A stretch of 64,000 bases of DNA, from positions 690,501 to 754,500 of the forward strand of contig NZ_CP046907.1 in the NCBI RefSeq assembly GCF_014083985.1, given 5' to 3'. A program made the translations under genes and the position numbers. Of this stretch, positions 36,627 to 48,302 are shown piece by piece. Numbering within the stretch: the stretch's first letter is position 1; each line of letters starts with the position of its first letter. Origin of the DNA: Streptomyces sp. SCUT-3 (GTDB lineage Bacteria; Actinomycetota; Actinomycetes; Streptomycetales; Streptomycetaceae). Under the pieces are notes generated by a model. The model was not told the DNA's origin. It did not search any database and worked only from the letters and a program-made list of their open reading frames with translations.

Positions 36627-39600
36627 GTGCGGCACTTGGAACGCGGGGAGAACGAGCACGAGGGCCGCCGGGAGGACGGCGCGGGCGGCACGGTCGGCGA
36701 CCCTGCCGCGGAACCGGCCCCCGTCGCCCTCCCGGACGAGGACTCGTTCACCGTTCCCAGCGCATGGCGCCGCCACCTGCACCCGCGGCGCGGGGGGATC
36801 AGGCGGACGACCGCCCCGATCGCGAAGGACGCGGACGATCAGGTCCGGGACCGGCTCGGCGCGGTCGCGGACCGGATCGAGCGGATGCTCCGGAATCCGG
36901 CGAGCGAGAAGCACCTGGTGGAGGCGGCGCGGGCCCACCTGAACGGCAGCCCGGACCCGCGGGGCGCCGCGGTGCTCGCCGCGGCGACCCAGGACTGGCA
37001 GAGCGGCTTCGCGGTCTTCGCCGACGCCTGGGCCGCCTCGCACGGGCTTCCGTTCGCCGCCCGGGCCGTCGTCGAACTCTTCGAGACGTACCCCCGCTGG
37101 AACACCCACGGCGTGAACGGGGACGACTGGTGGATCGAGACCCTCCCCGAGGGCGACAGCGAGTGGCTGACCTCCACCCGCCGCTCGACCGCCGACCGCG
37201 TGCGCGCCCTGCTGGCGGCGGCCGACGAGCCGGCCTACCGGGAGACCGTCGCCGCGCTGGCCGGCTGCCGCGACGGTGCGCGGCGCCGGGTCGTCGTCTC
37301 CTACCTCGTGCCCACCGAGGCCGGCTGGGCGGCCGAGTGCGCGGAGCGGTCGGGTCCGAACAGCCCGCAGAACGCGGCCCTGCACTCCATGCTGCTCTGC
37401 TCGCTCGGGTCGCCGGAGCAGATCGCCCTGATCGGGGGAGGGATCGGTCTTCAGTGGCGCGGTGTGCCGATGGACGTCGCCGCCACGCTCGCCGAGGGCG
37501 TCGGCCCGGCTTTCGCGCCCCTGCTGGGCCGGGACCTGAAGGGGCGCTACGTCGGCACCGACGCCGTCAAGCAGGTCATGAACGTGCTGAGCCAGCTGCC
37601 GGGCGACGAGGCGTTCGGCATCCTGCTGGAGCACGCCGACGACAAGCACGCGCGGACCGCCCTGTCGGCGGCGGCCCGCCGCTTCCCCGTGCGGGCCCTG
37701 CGCATGCTGGCCGAGGCGTCCCTCGGCGAGGACGGCGGGGCCGCCGTGGCCCGGCAGCTGCTCGTCGCCCACGTCGCCGCCCACCGCGAGCTGGCCGAGG
37801 CCGTCCTGCCGTCCCTGCCCGAGGGGGCCGCCGCGGTCGTCGCGCCGCTGACCGACCCGGGCGAGCAGGTGGAGACGGCCCCCGTCGAGGCGCTGCCCGC
37901 CGTGCTGGCCGATCCGCCGTGGACGCGCAGGCGCGCCGTGGCGAAGCCGCGCGTCGTCACCGGGCTGGTGCCGGCCGGACGGCAGGGCCTCGTCTGGCTG
38001 CCGGGCGAGCGCGAGGAGTGGGGCGCCGCCCGGTCCTGGTACCTGCAGTGGGACGGCCTGAAGGACTGGGATAAGGCCGTGCAGCACCTGCGGGAGGGCC
38101 GGCTGGACACCTCCGAGGCCGTCAGGCTCTTCGCCCGGGGACCGGCCGAGCAGTTGGAGCCGCTGCTCGCCGGGTGGAGGCCCGACAACTTCTGGGACGC
38201 CGAGAACTGGCTCAGGCCGATCGTGGCCAGGTACGGCCTGCCGGCCCTGCCTCCCGTCCTGCGGGGCGCGGCCGCCCAGCCGGCCGTCCTGGGGCCCCTG
38301 CTGCTGCCCTTCCTCACCCCGGAGGCCGCCCGGCGGGCGGCCGACTGGCTGGCGCGGCTGAAGTCCGCCCGCGCCACCGCCCGCGCCTGGTTCGCCCGGC
38401 ACGGTACCGACGCCGCCCGCCTCCTGGTCCCCGACGCGGTCGGTGCGCCCGGGGCCGCGCGGCGGGCGGCCGAGCAGGCGCTGCGCCTGGTCGCCGCCGA
38501 CCGCGGCGCGGAGGCGGTGCGCGCGGTCGCCGCCGAGTACGGCCCCGAGGCGGCGGAGGCCGTCGACGCCCTGCTCGCGGCCGACCCGCTGGAGAGCGCC
38601 CTGCCCGCGAGGATGCCGGTGGTCGGCGACTGGGCCGACCCCGCCCTGCTGCCGCACCTGATGCTGCGGCAGGGGGGCGCGCTGCCCGCCGGGGCGGTCC
38701 GGCACGTCGTCACGATGCTGGCGCTGTCCGAGCCCGGCGACCCGTACCCGGGGGTCGCCGTCGTCAAGGAGGTCTGCGACCCGGAGAGCCTGACCGGCTT
38801 CGCCTGGGCTCTGTTCGAGGGCTGGCGGCAGGCGGGCATGCCGTCGAAGGACAGCTGGGCGCTGAACGCCCTGGGCCTGCTCGGCGACGACGGGACGGTG
38901 CGCCGGCTCGACCCGCTGGTGCGGGCCTGGCCGGGCCAGGGGGCGCACCACCGCGCCGTGCAGGCCCTGGACGTGCTGGCCGCCATAGGCACCGACACCG
39001 CCCTGCTCCACCTGCACGGGATCGCGCAGCGGGTGAAGTTCAAGGCGCTCAAGGCCCGGGCGCAGGAGAAGATCGCCCAGGTCGCCGAGGGGCTCGGGCT
39101 GACGGGCGAGCAGCTGGCCGACCGCCTGGTGCCCGACTTCGGCCTCGACGCCGACGGGAGCACGGTGATCGACTACGGGCCGCGCCGCTTCACCGTCGGC
39201 TTCGACGAGCAGCTGCGGCCCTACGTCCTCGACGAGGCCGGCAAGCGCCGCAAGTCCCTGCCCGTCCCGGGGTGCGGGACGACGCGGAGCTCGCGCCCGC
39301 CGCGCGCAAGCACTTCTCGCAGCTGAAGAAGGAGGTGCGCACCGCCGCCGCCGACCAGGTGCGCCGTTTCGAGGCCGCCATGGTGACGCAGCGCGTCTGG
39401 ACGGCGGCCGAGTTCCAGGACCTGTTCGTTCGGCACCCGCTGCTGTGGCACCTGGTGCGCCGCCTGGTGTGGCTGGGCGAGTCCGCGGGGAAGGCCACGG
39501 CGTTCCGGGTGGCCGAGGACCGCACCTACGCCGACGTGGAGGACGAGACGCTGCTCCTGCCCGGGGACGCGACCGTGCGCCTGGCCCACCCGCTGCACCT

Positions 39601-40051
39601 GGCCGGCTCCCTGGACGCCTGGTCGGAGCTGTTCGCGGACTACGAGATCCTGCAGCCCTTCCCGCAGCTGGGCCGCCCGGTGCACGCCCTGACCGGGGAG
39701 GAGGCCGCCGGCCACCGGCTGACCCGCTTCGAGGGCGCCAAGGTGCCGACGGGCAAACTGCTGGGCCTGCAGCGGCGCGGCTGGGAGCGCGGGACCCCCG
39801 AGGACAACGGGGTCGAGCGCTGGCTGTCCCGGCGCCTCGGGCCCGACTGCTACGTGGTCGTCGCGCCGGACGAGGGCATCGCCGTCGGAATGGTCGACAC
39901 GTTCCCCGAGCAGGTCCTGGAGACCGTCTGGCTGGACACCAGGCCGGGCGACTACTGGCCGTCCCGCGAACACCCCCTGCGCTTCGGGGACCTGGACCCG
40001 GTGACCGCCTCCGAGGTGCTCGCCGACCTGACCGAACTGACATCGGCCTGA
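36627..40051 (+). pseudogene. DUF4132 protein (MolR/YehI-like), one frameshift
   Basis: About 1,140 aa if repaired. GTG 36627 has GGGAGAGAG just upstream. A long alpha-helical HEAT-like scaffold runs to about residue 850, followed by the DUF4132 region: DYGPRRFTVGFDEQLRPYVL, then FSQLKKEVRTAAADQVRRFE and WLGESAGKATAFRVAEDRTY. The frame breaks at the GGGG run 39269-39272, where one more G restores the known family sequence. DUF4132 proteins accompany MoxR ATPase, VWA, DUF5682 and SWIM genes, as in E. coli where yehI/molR lies by yehL-yehQ. A perfect 18-bp hairpin separates it from the ATPase gene. Confidence 0.85.
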
Positions 40052-40067
40052 CACCGGCCCGGCGTCG

Positions 40068-40108
40068 GCCCGGCGGCCGGACGGCCGCGCGCCGTCCGGC
40101 CGCCGGGC
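40068..40108 (+). terminator. Hairpin between the DUF4132 and MoxR ATPase genes
   Basis: Perfect 18-bp arms (40068-40085 and 40091-40108) with the 5-nt loop CGCGC, starting 17 nt after the DUF4132 stop. It suggests that the ATPase operon has its own promoter or is reached by read-through. Confidence 0.75.
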
Positions 40109-40163
40109 CCCGGACCGTTCACCCCACAGCACACACCCATCACGAACCCGTCGAAGGAATCCC

Positions 40164-41253
40164 GTGACCGCCCGGAAGAAGAACTGCAGCGGCCCCCGGC
40201 CGAGGTCCGGTACGCCGAGGAGCTCGCCGCGCTGCGGGCGGCCGACACCGCTCCCCGCCCGCCGGGCTGGTACCTGAGCCCGCGCGCCGCCCGCCGCTTC
40301 GTCGTCGGCGACGAAACGGCCGGCATCAGCCGCAAGTTCGTCGGCGACCCCTCGCTGGTGGACCGCGCCCTGGTGACCCTGGCCACCAACCGGGGCCTGA
40401 TGCTGGTGGGTGAGCCGGGCACCGCCAAGTCGCTGCTGTCGGAGCTGATCGCGGCGGCCGTCAGCGGCACCTCGACCCTGACCGTGCAGGGCGGCGCGGC
40501 CACCACCGAGGACCAGATCAAGTACTCGTGGAACTACGCGCTGCTGGTCTCCGAGGGCCCCTCGCCCGGTCCCTGGTGCCGGCGCCGATGCTGCGCGGCA
40601 TGGCCGAGGGGCGCGTCGTGCGCTTCGAGGAGATCACCCGCTGCCCGCTGGAGGTGCAGGACTCCCTGCTCTCCCTGCTGTCCGAACGGGTGGTGGCGAT
40701 CCCGAAACTGGGCGGGGCCGAGGGCATGGTCTTCGCCCGGCAGGGCTTCAACGTGATCGCGACCGCGAACACCGGGACCGGGGCGTGAACGAGATGAGCT
40801 CCGCCCTCAAACGTCGCTTCAACTTCGAGACGGTCTTCCCGATAGCGGACTTCGACACCGAGCTCGCCCTCGTGGAGGCCGAGGCCGGGGCCTGCTGCGC
40901 CGCTCCGGGGTGGCCGCCCCGCCGGAGAGGGACGTGCTGGAGGTGCTGGTCACGGTCTTCCGCGAACTGCGCGGCGGGACCACTCCGAGGGGGCGTCCAC
41001 GGACCGCCTCTCCTCCGTGATGAGCACCGCGGAGGCCGTCTCCGTCGCGCACGCGGCCGGGCTCCGCGGCTGGTTCCTGCGCGGCGAGCCCGGGAACGCC
41101 GCCGACCTGGCCGCCTGCCTGGCCGGCACCGCCGCCAAGGACAGCCCGGAGGACCTGGCCCGGCTGCGCCGCTACCTGGAGCAGCGGGTGCCGCGCCGCC
41201 GGGGCGCGCAGTGGCAGGCCCTGTACGACGCCCGCGACCTGCTGGCCGGCTGA
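40164..41253 (+). pseudogene. MoxR-type AAA+ ATPase (YehL-like), five frameshifts
   Basis: About 365 aa when repaired. GTG 40164 lies 5 nt after AAGGA. In successive frames: AAGRADT-type leader, [20 protein letters not shown], Walker [31 protein letters not shown] (Walker B position), sensor NVIATANT, then [16 protein letters not shown] with the arginine finger, and a helical lid. Each break (near 40171, 40558, 40772, 40887 and 40976) is mended by adding a single C or G. MoxR ATPases remodel partners together with VWA proteins. Its stop overlaps the ATG of the DUF5682 gene (TGATG). Confidence 0.85.
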
Positions 41254-43769
41254 TGCCCGCGACCTTCCTGGGGGTGCGCCACCACTCCCCCGCCTGCGCA
41301 CGGCTGGTCGCCGAGGCGGTGGAGGAACTGCGGCCCGCGTTCGTCCTGGTGGAGGGGCCCGCGGACTTCAACGACCGGCTGGACGAACTGCTGCTGGGTC
41401 ACGAACTGCCCGTCGCGGTGTTCAGCCACTACCGCGACGGGCAGCGCGCCGTCAGCTCCTGGACGCCGCTGTGCGACTACTCGCCGGAGTGGGTCGCGGT
41501 GAGCTCGGGCCGGGCCGCCGGCGCCGAGGTCCGGTTCATCGACCTGCCGGCGTGGCACCCGGCCTTCGCCGAGCGCACCAACCGCTACGCCGACGCGGAG
41601 GCCCGCTACGCCGAGGCGACCGCGCGGCTGTGTCGGCACTTCTCCGTGGACTCCGTCGACGCCCTGTGGGACCGCCTGTTCGAGACCGAGGACGGGGACG
41701 CGTCCGGGGACGGGGACGGTCCCGAGTCCGGGTCCGGGTCCGGGTCCGGGTCCGGGGACGGGGACGGGGCGGCGCGGCGGTTGGAGGCGTACTTCGACCT
41801 GGTGCGCGGGGAGGCGGAGGCCGACGCCGGCGACCGGGCGCGCGAGGAGTACATGGCCGCGTGGGTCCGTGCCGCCCTGCGCGAGGCCGGGGAGCGCCCC
41901 GTCCTCGTGGTGACCGGGGGCTTCCACACACCCGCGCTGCGCGCCCTGGCCGCGCTGCCGGAGCCGTGCGGCGACTCCACGGCCGAGGACGGCGGCCCCG
42001 GGCCGGAGGGCGGCGGGTGGCCCGGGGTTCCCGCGCCGCCGGAGGGCGCGCTCGCCGGCAGCTTCCTGGTCCCGTACTCGTTCCGGCGCATGGACGCGTT
42101 CACCGGCTACCAGTCGGGGATGCCCTCGCCCGGGTACTACCAGCAGGTGTGGGAGCACGGCCCGCGCGAGGCGGCGGACCGTCTGCTGCGCGCGGTCGCC
42201 GAACGGCTGCGGGCACGCAGCCTCCCGGTCTCCACCGCGGACCTGATCGCTGCCCGCACCCAGGCCCGGGGCCTGGCGGCCCTGCGCGGCCACCCGCACC
42301 CGACCCGGCTCGACGTCCTGGACGGCCTGGCCGGCGCCCTGGTCTCCGAGGCCCTGGACCAGCCGCTGCCGTGGACCCGGCGCGGGCCCCTCGCCGCCGG
42401 GACGCACCCGGTCGTCGCCGAGATGCTGGCGGTGTGCGGCGGAACGGGGGAAGGGCCGGACGGAGGCTGGGGAAGGACCGGCCGGCTGCACCCCGGCACG
42501 CCCGCGCCGCCGCTGGTGCACGACGTGGCCGCCCAGCTGGAACGCCTGGGCCTGGACGGCGGGGAGCCCGTCCGCCTGGACCTCACCGACGCCCGTGACC
42601 TGGAGCGCAGCCGGGTGCTGCACCGCCTGAGGCTGCTGGGCGTGCCCGGCGCCGTGCGCACGGCGGGCCCGGCGCACGGCGCCGACCCGGTGTTCGAGGA
42701 GCGGTGGGAGCCCGGGTCGCGGCAGGGGCGCGAGGCCGCCCTGGTCGAGGCCGGGGCGTTCGGCGCGACCCTGGAGGACGCCGCGGCGGCCGCGCTCGGC
42801 GAGCGGGCCGAGGACGCCGGACCGCAGGCGGACCGGCTCGCCGGGATCCTCTTCGACGCGGTCCTGAGCGGCGCCGGGGAACTGTCCGAACGACTGGTCG
42901 CGGTGCTGGCCGACGGTGTGCGGGAGCTGAACGACACCGCCGCGCTCGGCGAGGTGCTGGCCACGGCGCTGGGGCTGTGGCGCCACGACCGGGTGTACGG
43001 CGTCGCGCGCGGCCCGATGCTCGCCGCCGTGATCGACGGCGCCGTCTCCCGCGTGCTGTGGCTCGTCGAGGGCGTGCGCGCGGGCGCCGGAGCCGGCGCG
43101 CCCGGGATCCCGCCGGATTCGGGGACCCCGGCGGTGGCGGTGGTGGCGGCCCCAGTGGCGGCGGCCCCGGCGGCGGCGTGGACCTCGGCCGGTTGCGCGC
43201 CGTGGTCGCCGTGCGGGACGCCCTGCTGCACGCCGGGCCGTTGCCGGCCGTCACTCCGGAGGCTGCCGCGGCGAGCGCGCGGCGGATCGCCCGCGATCCG
43301 CACGCCCCCGCCGACCTGCGCGGCGCGGCGACCGGCCTGGCCCGGGTGCTGGACGGTCCCGGCGGGGCCGTCGACCACGGCGCGGCCGTCCGCGCGGCGG
43401 GCGACCCGCGCACGCTCGGCGACTGGCTCACCGGCCTGTTCGCCGTCGCCCGCGAGGAGGTGACCGCACCGGACAGCGGCGCGGGTGACGGCTCCGAGTC
43501 GCTGCTCGACGCGCTGGACGGGATCGTGACCGCCATGTCCGGGCGGACTTCCTGACGGCCTTCCCGCGCTGCGCCAGGCGTTCGCCTTCTTCCCGCCGCG
43601 CGAGCGCGAACGGGTCGCGCAGCGCCTGCTGGAGCGGCGCGGCCTGCGCGGCTCCGCGCGACCGCTGCTGCGCACCACCGCCGACCCGCTGCAGATCGCA
43701 CGGGCGAAGTCCCTGGAGGAGAACGTGGTCAGGCTGCTCGACCGGTACGGCCTGCGGGGTGCGCGATGA
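41253..43769 (+). pseudogene. DUF5682 protein (YehM-like), three frameshifts
   Basis: About 840 aa when repaired. ATG 41253 overlaps the ATPase stop. It opens with [20 protein letters not shown], the DUF5682 signature, continues with [14 protein letters not shown] and a low-complexity Gly/Ser/Asp linker (near residues 148-170), and contains [20 protein letters not shown]. Frames break near 43104 (GGG), 43545 and 43566; adding one G each time continues through a Gly-rich linker into LRQAFAFFPPRERERVAQRL, with the end at 43769 overlapping the VWA start (ATGA). Function unknown; found with MoxR, VWA and SWIM partners. Confidence 0.82.
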
Positions 43770-45047
43770 CCGCGCCCGCCCCCGGCTCCGGGCCCGAAGC
43801 CGTACACCTCCCCGAAGCCGGGCCCGCTCCCGAAGCCGGGCCCGCTCCCGAAGCCGGGCCCGCTCCCGGAGCCGTGCCCGCTCCCGGAGCCGTGCCCGTA
43901 CCCGGAGCCGTGCCCGTACCCGATCCCGGCCTGGAACGCTGGCGGCTGATCCTGGGCGCGCCCGCCGAACGGTGCACCGGCCCCCTGGAGGGCGAGGCGG
44001 CCGCACGCGACGCCGCGCTGGAGTGGCTCTACGGACGCGACCCGGACCGGGACCGCCGCGGGGTGCGGCGCGGGCCGGTCACGAAGCGCGAGGGCGGCGA
44101 CGGGCCGTCCGTGGTGACCGCCGTCGACTGGCTCGACGACGTCCACCGCCTCTTCCCCCGGGAGACGATCGAGCGGCTGGAGCGCGACGCCGTCGAGCAC
44201 TACGGGATCGACGAGATCGTCACCGACCCCACCGTCCTGGAGCGGGTCGAGCCCAATGCCACCCTGCTGCGCGCCGTGCTGCGCACCAAGCACCTGATGA
44301 ACCCGGAGGTGCTGCGGCTGGCCCGGCGCATCGTGGAGGCGGTGGTGCGGCAGTTGCTGGAGCGGCTGGAGCCGAAGGTGCGGCGGTCCTTCACCGGCAC
44401 CCGTTCGCGCCGGCCGAGCAGGCTGCCCCTGGCCCGCGACTTCGACTTCCACGGCACGATCCGCGCCAACCTCGCGCACTACCGGCCCGCCGAGCGGCGC
44501 GTCCTGATCGAGCGTCCGCGCTTCCACTCCCGCACCCGCAGGCACCTCGAGCAGTGGCAGCTGGTGCTGCTGGTGGACCAGTCCGGGTCCATGGCGGGCT
44601 CCGTCATCACTCGGCGGTCACCGCAGCCTGCCTGTGGGGCCTGCCGGGCCTGAGGACGCACCTGGTCGCCTTCGACACCGACGTGGTGGACCTGACCCGG
44701 GACGTGGCCGACCCGGTGGAGCTGCTGATGCGCGTCCAGCTCGGCGGCGGCACCGACATCGCCCGGGCCGTGGACTACGGCGCGAGCCTGGTGGACAACC
44801 CGCGCCGCTGCATCGTCGCCCTGGTCACCGACTTCTACGAGGCGGCGACGCCCACCGGCTGGTGCGCACCGTGCGCGCGCTCACCGAGCAGGGCACCACC
44901 GTGCTGGGGCTCGCCGCCCTCGACGAGGAGGCCGTCCCCGCCTACGACCGCTTGCTGGCCCAGCGCCTCGCCGACGCCGGCGCGCACGTCGGCGCCATGA
45001 CGCCGGGCCGGCTCGCCTCGTTCGTCGCCGAGAGGCTGGGCCGATGA
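43766..45047 (+). pseudogene. VWA-domain protein (YehP-like), two frameshifts
   Basis: About 427 aa when repaired. Residues 5-55 are a Pro-Ala-Gly-Glu/Val tandem repeat (units like PEAGPA and PGAVPV). A helical region follows, containing YGIDEIVTDPTVLERVEPN, and then a VWA domain with MIDAS DQSGSM, a conserved Thr in GGGTDIARAV and Asp in LVTDFYE. Breaks near 44608 (C) and 44841 (GG) each need one base. VWA proteins act as metal-dependent adaptors for MoxR ATPases. It overlaps both neighbours by 4 nt, so one translationally coupled operon. Confidence 0.85.
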
Positions 45048-47328
45048 CCCCCCGCACCGACCTGCTCGCCCTGACCCCGGACACCCTCGCCGCGCTGGCC
45101 AACCGGGGCCTGGTCAAACGGGCCGTGAAGGAACTCGACGCGGGGCCGGCCCCGACGTGTCGGACGACGGCGACGGGACGGTGCGCGGCCGGTTCCCCGA
45201 CGGCACCGAGGCGGTGCTGCCGGCCGGGGCCGACCTGGACGCCGGCAGCTGCACCTGCGGTGCGCCCGGGCTCTGCCGGCACCGCATCGGCCTGGTCCTG
45301 GCCTACCGGCGCGCCGCCGCCGGTGACGCAGCCGGTGACGCAGCCGGCACGGTTCCCGCCGTCCCGGCCACGGCAGCCCCGGACACGGCAGCCCCGGAGG
45401 TGACGCCGCAGGACGCCACACCGCCGGAGCATGCAGCACCGGCCCCGGCGGCTCAGGACCGGACCGCGCCGGACCGGACCGCGCCGGACAGGGCGGCCAC
45501 GGACAGGCGGCCACGGACGGACCCGCCGCCCCCGGCGCGCCCGCCCCCGGCGCGCCCGCCCCCGGCGTGCCGTCCGCCGCGGTGGGCGACTGGTCGCCGG
45601 GGGACGTCGACGACGAGGCGCTGGCCGCCCTCGTCGGCGCCCGTGCGTTCGCCGCCGCGCGGCGCTCCTTCGACCGCGGGTACACCGCCCACGTCCACCG
45701 CCCGGGCGACGGGGAGCCCGCCGCCCGGGTCGAACTGCCCACGTGCACCGTGCGCTTCCCCGTGCCGGAGAGCTGCGGCACGCGATCGTCGACGCCGCCG
45801 CCCCGCTGCGCGGTGAGATGACGGCGCTGGCCGTCTGGGCCTTCCGGGCCGCGGACGCGCGCGGGGCGCGCGAACCGCACGCGCACGTCGAGGTGGGCGG
45901 CCGTGCCGTGCTGCGCCCGGCCGCGGCGGCGGCGTTCGGGACGGCGGCCGGGGTCGTCGACGAACTGCTCCTGGAGGGCGCCGTGCACGCGGGGCCGGTC
46001 CTGGGCGGCTCCCTGTGGCGTGTGCGCGCGGAGCTGTCCGCCGCGTCGCTGCACTGGCCGGCCGAGGCCGCGGAGGAGCTGGCCGAGCAGGTGGAGGCGT
46101 ACGCCGCGCGCGACGCCCGCCACCACCCCCTGCGCCACGCCCTGCTGCTCGCCGAGCTCCACGCCCGGCACCGGGCCTGCGCCTCCCCGCTCGCCACGGG
46201 GGTGGAGGAGGCGGGCGAGACCGCGCTGCGCCGGGTGCGCCTGACCGCGCTGGGCTGCCGGATCAGCGGCAGCCGCCGCACCGGCGCGCCTCCCGTCGGG
46301 GGCCGGCCGGGAGCGTCCCCCGACGAGGGCTGGGACAGGACGGCCGAGGTGTTCCTGGCGCACGCCGACGCCCGCACCGTCCTGGTGCTGCGCCGGCGGT
46401 GGGAGTCGCCGGAGGGCCCGGCGCCCACGGGGCACGCGCTGGCGTCCCGGCGGTTGCTCGGTACGACGCTGGGCGCGCTGGCGACCGCGAACGTGGTCAC
46501 CGAGAGCGCGTCGCGGACCGCGAGCCGCGTCGTCTCCCTGGCCCGCAGCCGGATCGCCCCGATGAGCGTCACCCCCGTCGGCGACTCCTGGTCCGGCCTG
46601 CCCGAGCCGCTGCTCGTGCGGGACCTGGGCGCCCGTCTCCACCGGCGGGACGGCCTGCCGCCGCGGCCGGTCCGGCCGCGCGTCGCCGCGGAGGACGTCG
46701 GCGTGGTCGAGGTCTCCGCGGTCGAGGACGTCGGGTACGACCCGGCGGAGCAGCGGCTGGAGGCCGTGGTCCGCGACGCCGCCGGCAACCGCGCGCTGGT
46801 GTCGGCCGCCCACAATCCGCTCGCGCCCGGGGCGCTGGACGCCCTCGCGCACGCGATGGAGGGCCGCAGCGGCGAGGTCCGCTTCGTCAGCGGGTCGCTG
46901 AGGCGGTCCGGCGGGCGCATCGTCGTCGAGCCGATCGCGGTGAGGACCGCCGGCACGCTGGTCGTCCCCGACCTGGCCCCCGACCCCGATCCCGCGTCCG
47001 GGGACGCCCTCACGCCCACCGGCATCACCCGCCCCCGTCCGATCCGCTCGCGGAGGCCCTGGACACCGCCCTCGCCGCCCTGGCCGACGCCGCCCACCAC
47101 GGCCTGCGCCACGTCCCCCCGGCGGTGCGCGGCCGCCTGGAGGAGGCCGCCGCGCACCTGGCGCGCACCGGCCTGACGACCGCGGCCGGGCTCGTCCGCG
47201 CCTTCCTCTCCGTCCTCCACTCCCGGGGGCCCTCCGCGGCCGTCGGGCCCTGGACGGACGCCCAGCTCCACCTCCTCGTGAGCGTCGAACTCCACGAGGA
47301 GGACCTCGGGGCCGGTGGGCGCCGCTGA
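45044..47328 (+). pseudogene. SWIM zinc-finger protein (YehQ-like), four frameshifts
   Basis: About 760 aa when repaired. ATG 45044 overlaps the VWA stop. The SWIM motif C-x-C-x(n)-C-x-H is present as CTCGAPGLCRH near residue 70, after DDGDGTVRGRFPDGTEAVLP. A long Ala/Pro/Asp-rich linker follows, then a large alpha/beta region (WSPGDVDDEALAALVGARAF onward; LARSRIAPMSVTPVGDSW). Breaks lie near 45142, between about 45420 and 45510, near 45767 and near 47032; those that can be placed need one G or C. SWIM domains bind DNA or proteins through zinc. It is the last gene of the cluster and converges on the VOC gene. Confidence 0.83.
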
Positions 47329-47369
47329 CAGCGTGCGGTCGGTGTCCGGCCGGCCGCTGTGCTGCCGCG

Positions 47370-48107
47370 CTACCCGGACGTCAGCACGCAGAACTCGTTG
47401 CCGTCGGGATCTGCCATCACCACCCGGCCGGCATCGCCCGTGCCGGTGTCGCCCCGGCCGGTGTCGATCCGGGTGGCCCCGAGGGAGAGCAGGCGCTCGA
47501 TCTCCGCCTGCCGGTCGCCGTGGGCGGGCGGGGCGAGGTCGAAGTGCAGCCGGTCCCGGCCCGCCCTCGGCATCAGCGGCGGACCGCCCCACGTGATCTT
47601 CGGGCCGCCGTGCGGCGAGCGGATCGCGGTCTCCTGGTCCTGGTCCCAGACCAGCGGCCAGCCCAGCGCCCGGCTCCAGAAGTACCCGACCTCCTGCGAA
47701 CCGTCGCAGGCCAGCGCTCCGACGAAGCCGCAGTCGGCAAGGAAGTTGTTGCCCGGCTCGATGACGCAGAACTCGTTGCCCTCGGGGTCGGCAAGCACCA
47801 CGTGGTCCTCGTCCGGGCCCTGGCCGATGTCGATGTGCCGCGCGCCGAGTGCCAGCGCCTTGTCCACCGTCCGCTGCTGGTCCTCCGGGGACGTGCTCGT
47901 CAGGTCGAAGTGCATCCGGTTCTGGCCGGCCTTCCGCTCCCGGGCCGGGGAGAAGCGGAGGCGGAACCCGGTGTCGTCGTCGGGCAGGAGCGTGACGCCG
48001 TCGTGCGGGTCCTCGGCCGTCTCCCAGCCCAGGAGCCCGGACCAGAACTGTGCGAGACGCAGCGGCCGATCCGCGGCGAAGCAGACCGCGAACAGTTGAG
48101 AAGCCAT
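47370..48107 (-). CDS. VOC-family protein with two glyoxalase-like domains
   Basis: 245 aa with two tandem vicinal-oxygen-chelate modules of about 120 residues. Each ends in a strand of the type VVLADPEGNEFCVI / VVMADPDGNEFCVL, and each contains NRMHFDL or DRLHFDL. VOC proteins include glyoxalases, dioxygenases and antibiotic-binding resistance proteins; the metal ligands are not diagnostic here. I took ATG 48107 from the family-typical MASQLFAVCF opening, although the ribosome site is poorly spaced; ATG 48119 is the alternative. It is divergent from an XRE-cupin regulator. Confidence 0.87.
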   Translation of the reverse strand: MASQLFAVCFAADRPLRLAQFWSGLLGWETAEDPHDGVTLLPDDDTGFRLRFSPARERKAGQNRMHFDLTSTSPEDQQRTVDKALALGARHIDIGQGPDEDHVVLADPEGNEFCVIEPGNNFLADCGFVGALACDGSQEVGYFWSRALGWPLVWDQDQETAIRSPHGGPKITWGGPPLMPRAGRDRLHFDLAPPAHGDRQAEIERLLSLGATRIDTGRGDTGTGDAGRVVMADPDGNEFCVLTSG

Positions 48108-48302
48108 TCCCCTGTACATCTCCGATCCGCCGGCCGACCACTGTCGACATGACGATCTGTCAGTTGCGTGGGCGGGAAGCATAAGGGCGGACCGGCGTCG
48201 CCCGCAGCCGGATTTCGGCGGCAACCGGCGCGATCGGCCACGCGCGCGGCCCCACGCATCCGTTCGGGAAGGGCCGACCCCATCCCGGAGCCCCGACGGG
48301 AC

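Noticed and set aside
36561-40043. Very long minus-strand open frame opposite the DUF4132 gene
   Set aside because: Gly/Arg/Gln-rich composition without domains; it is the antisense shadow of a high-GC gene, and the plus strand has family matches and a ribosome site.
40164-47328. Programmed frameshifting or phase variation as the explanation for all breaks
   Set aside because: Too many sites in too many genes, mostly in very short runs (2-5 bases); sequencing error or decay is far likelier.
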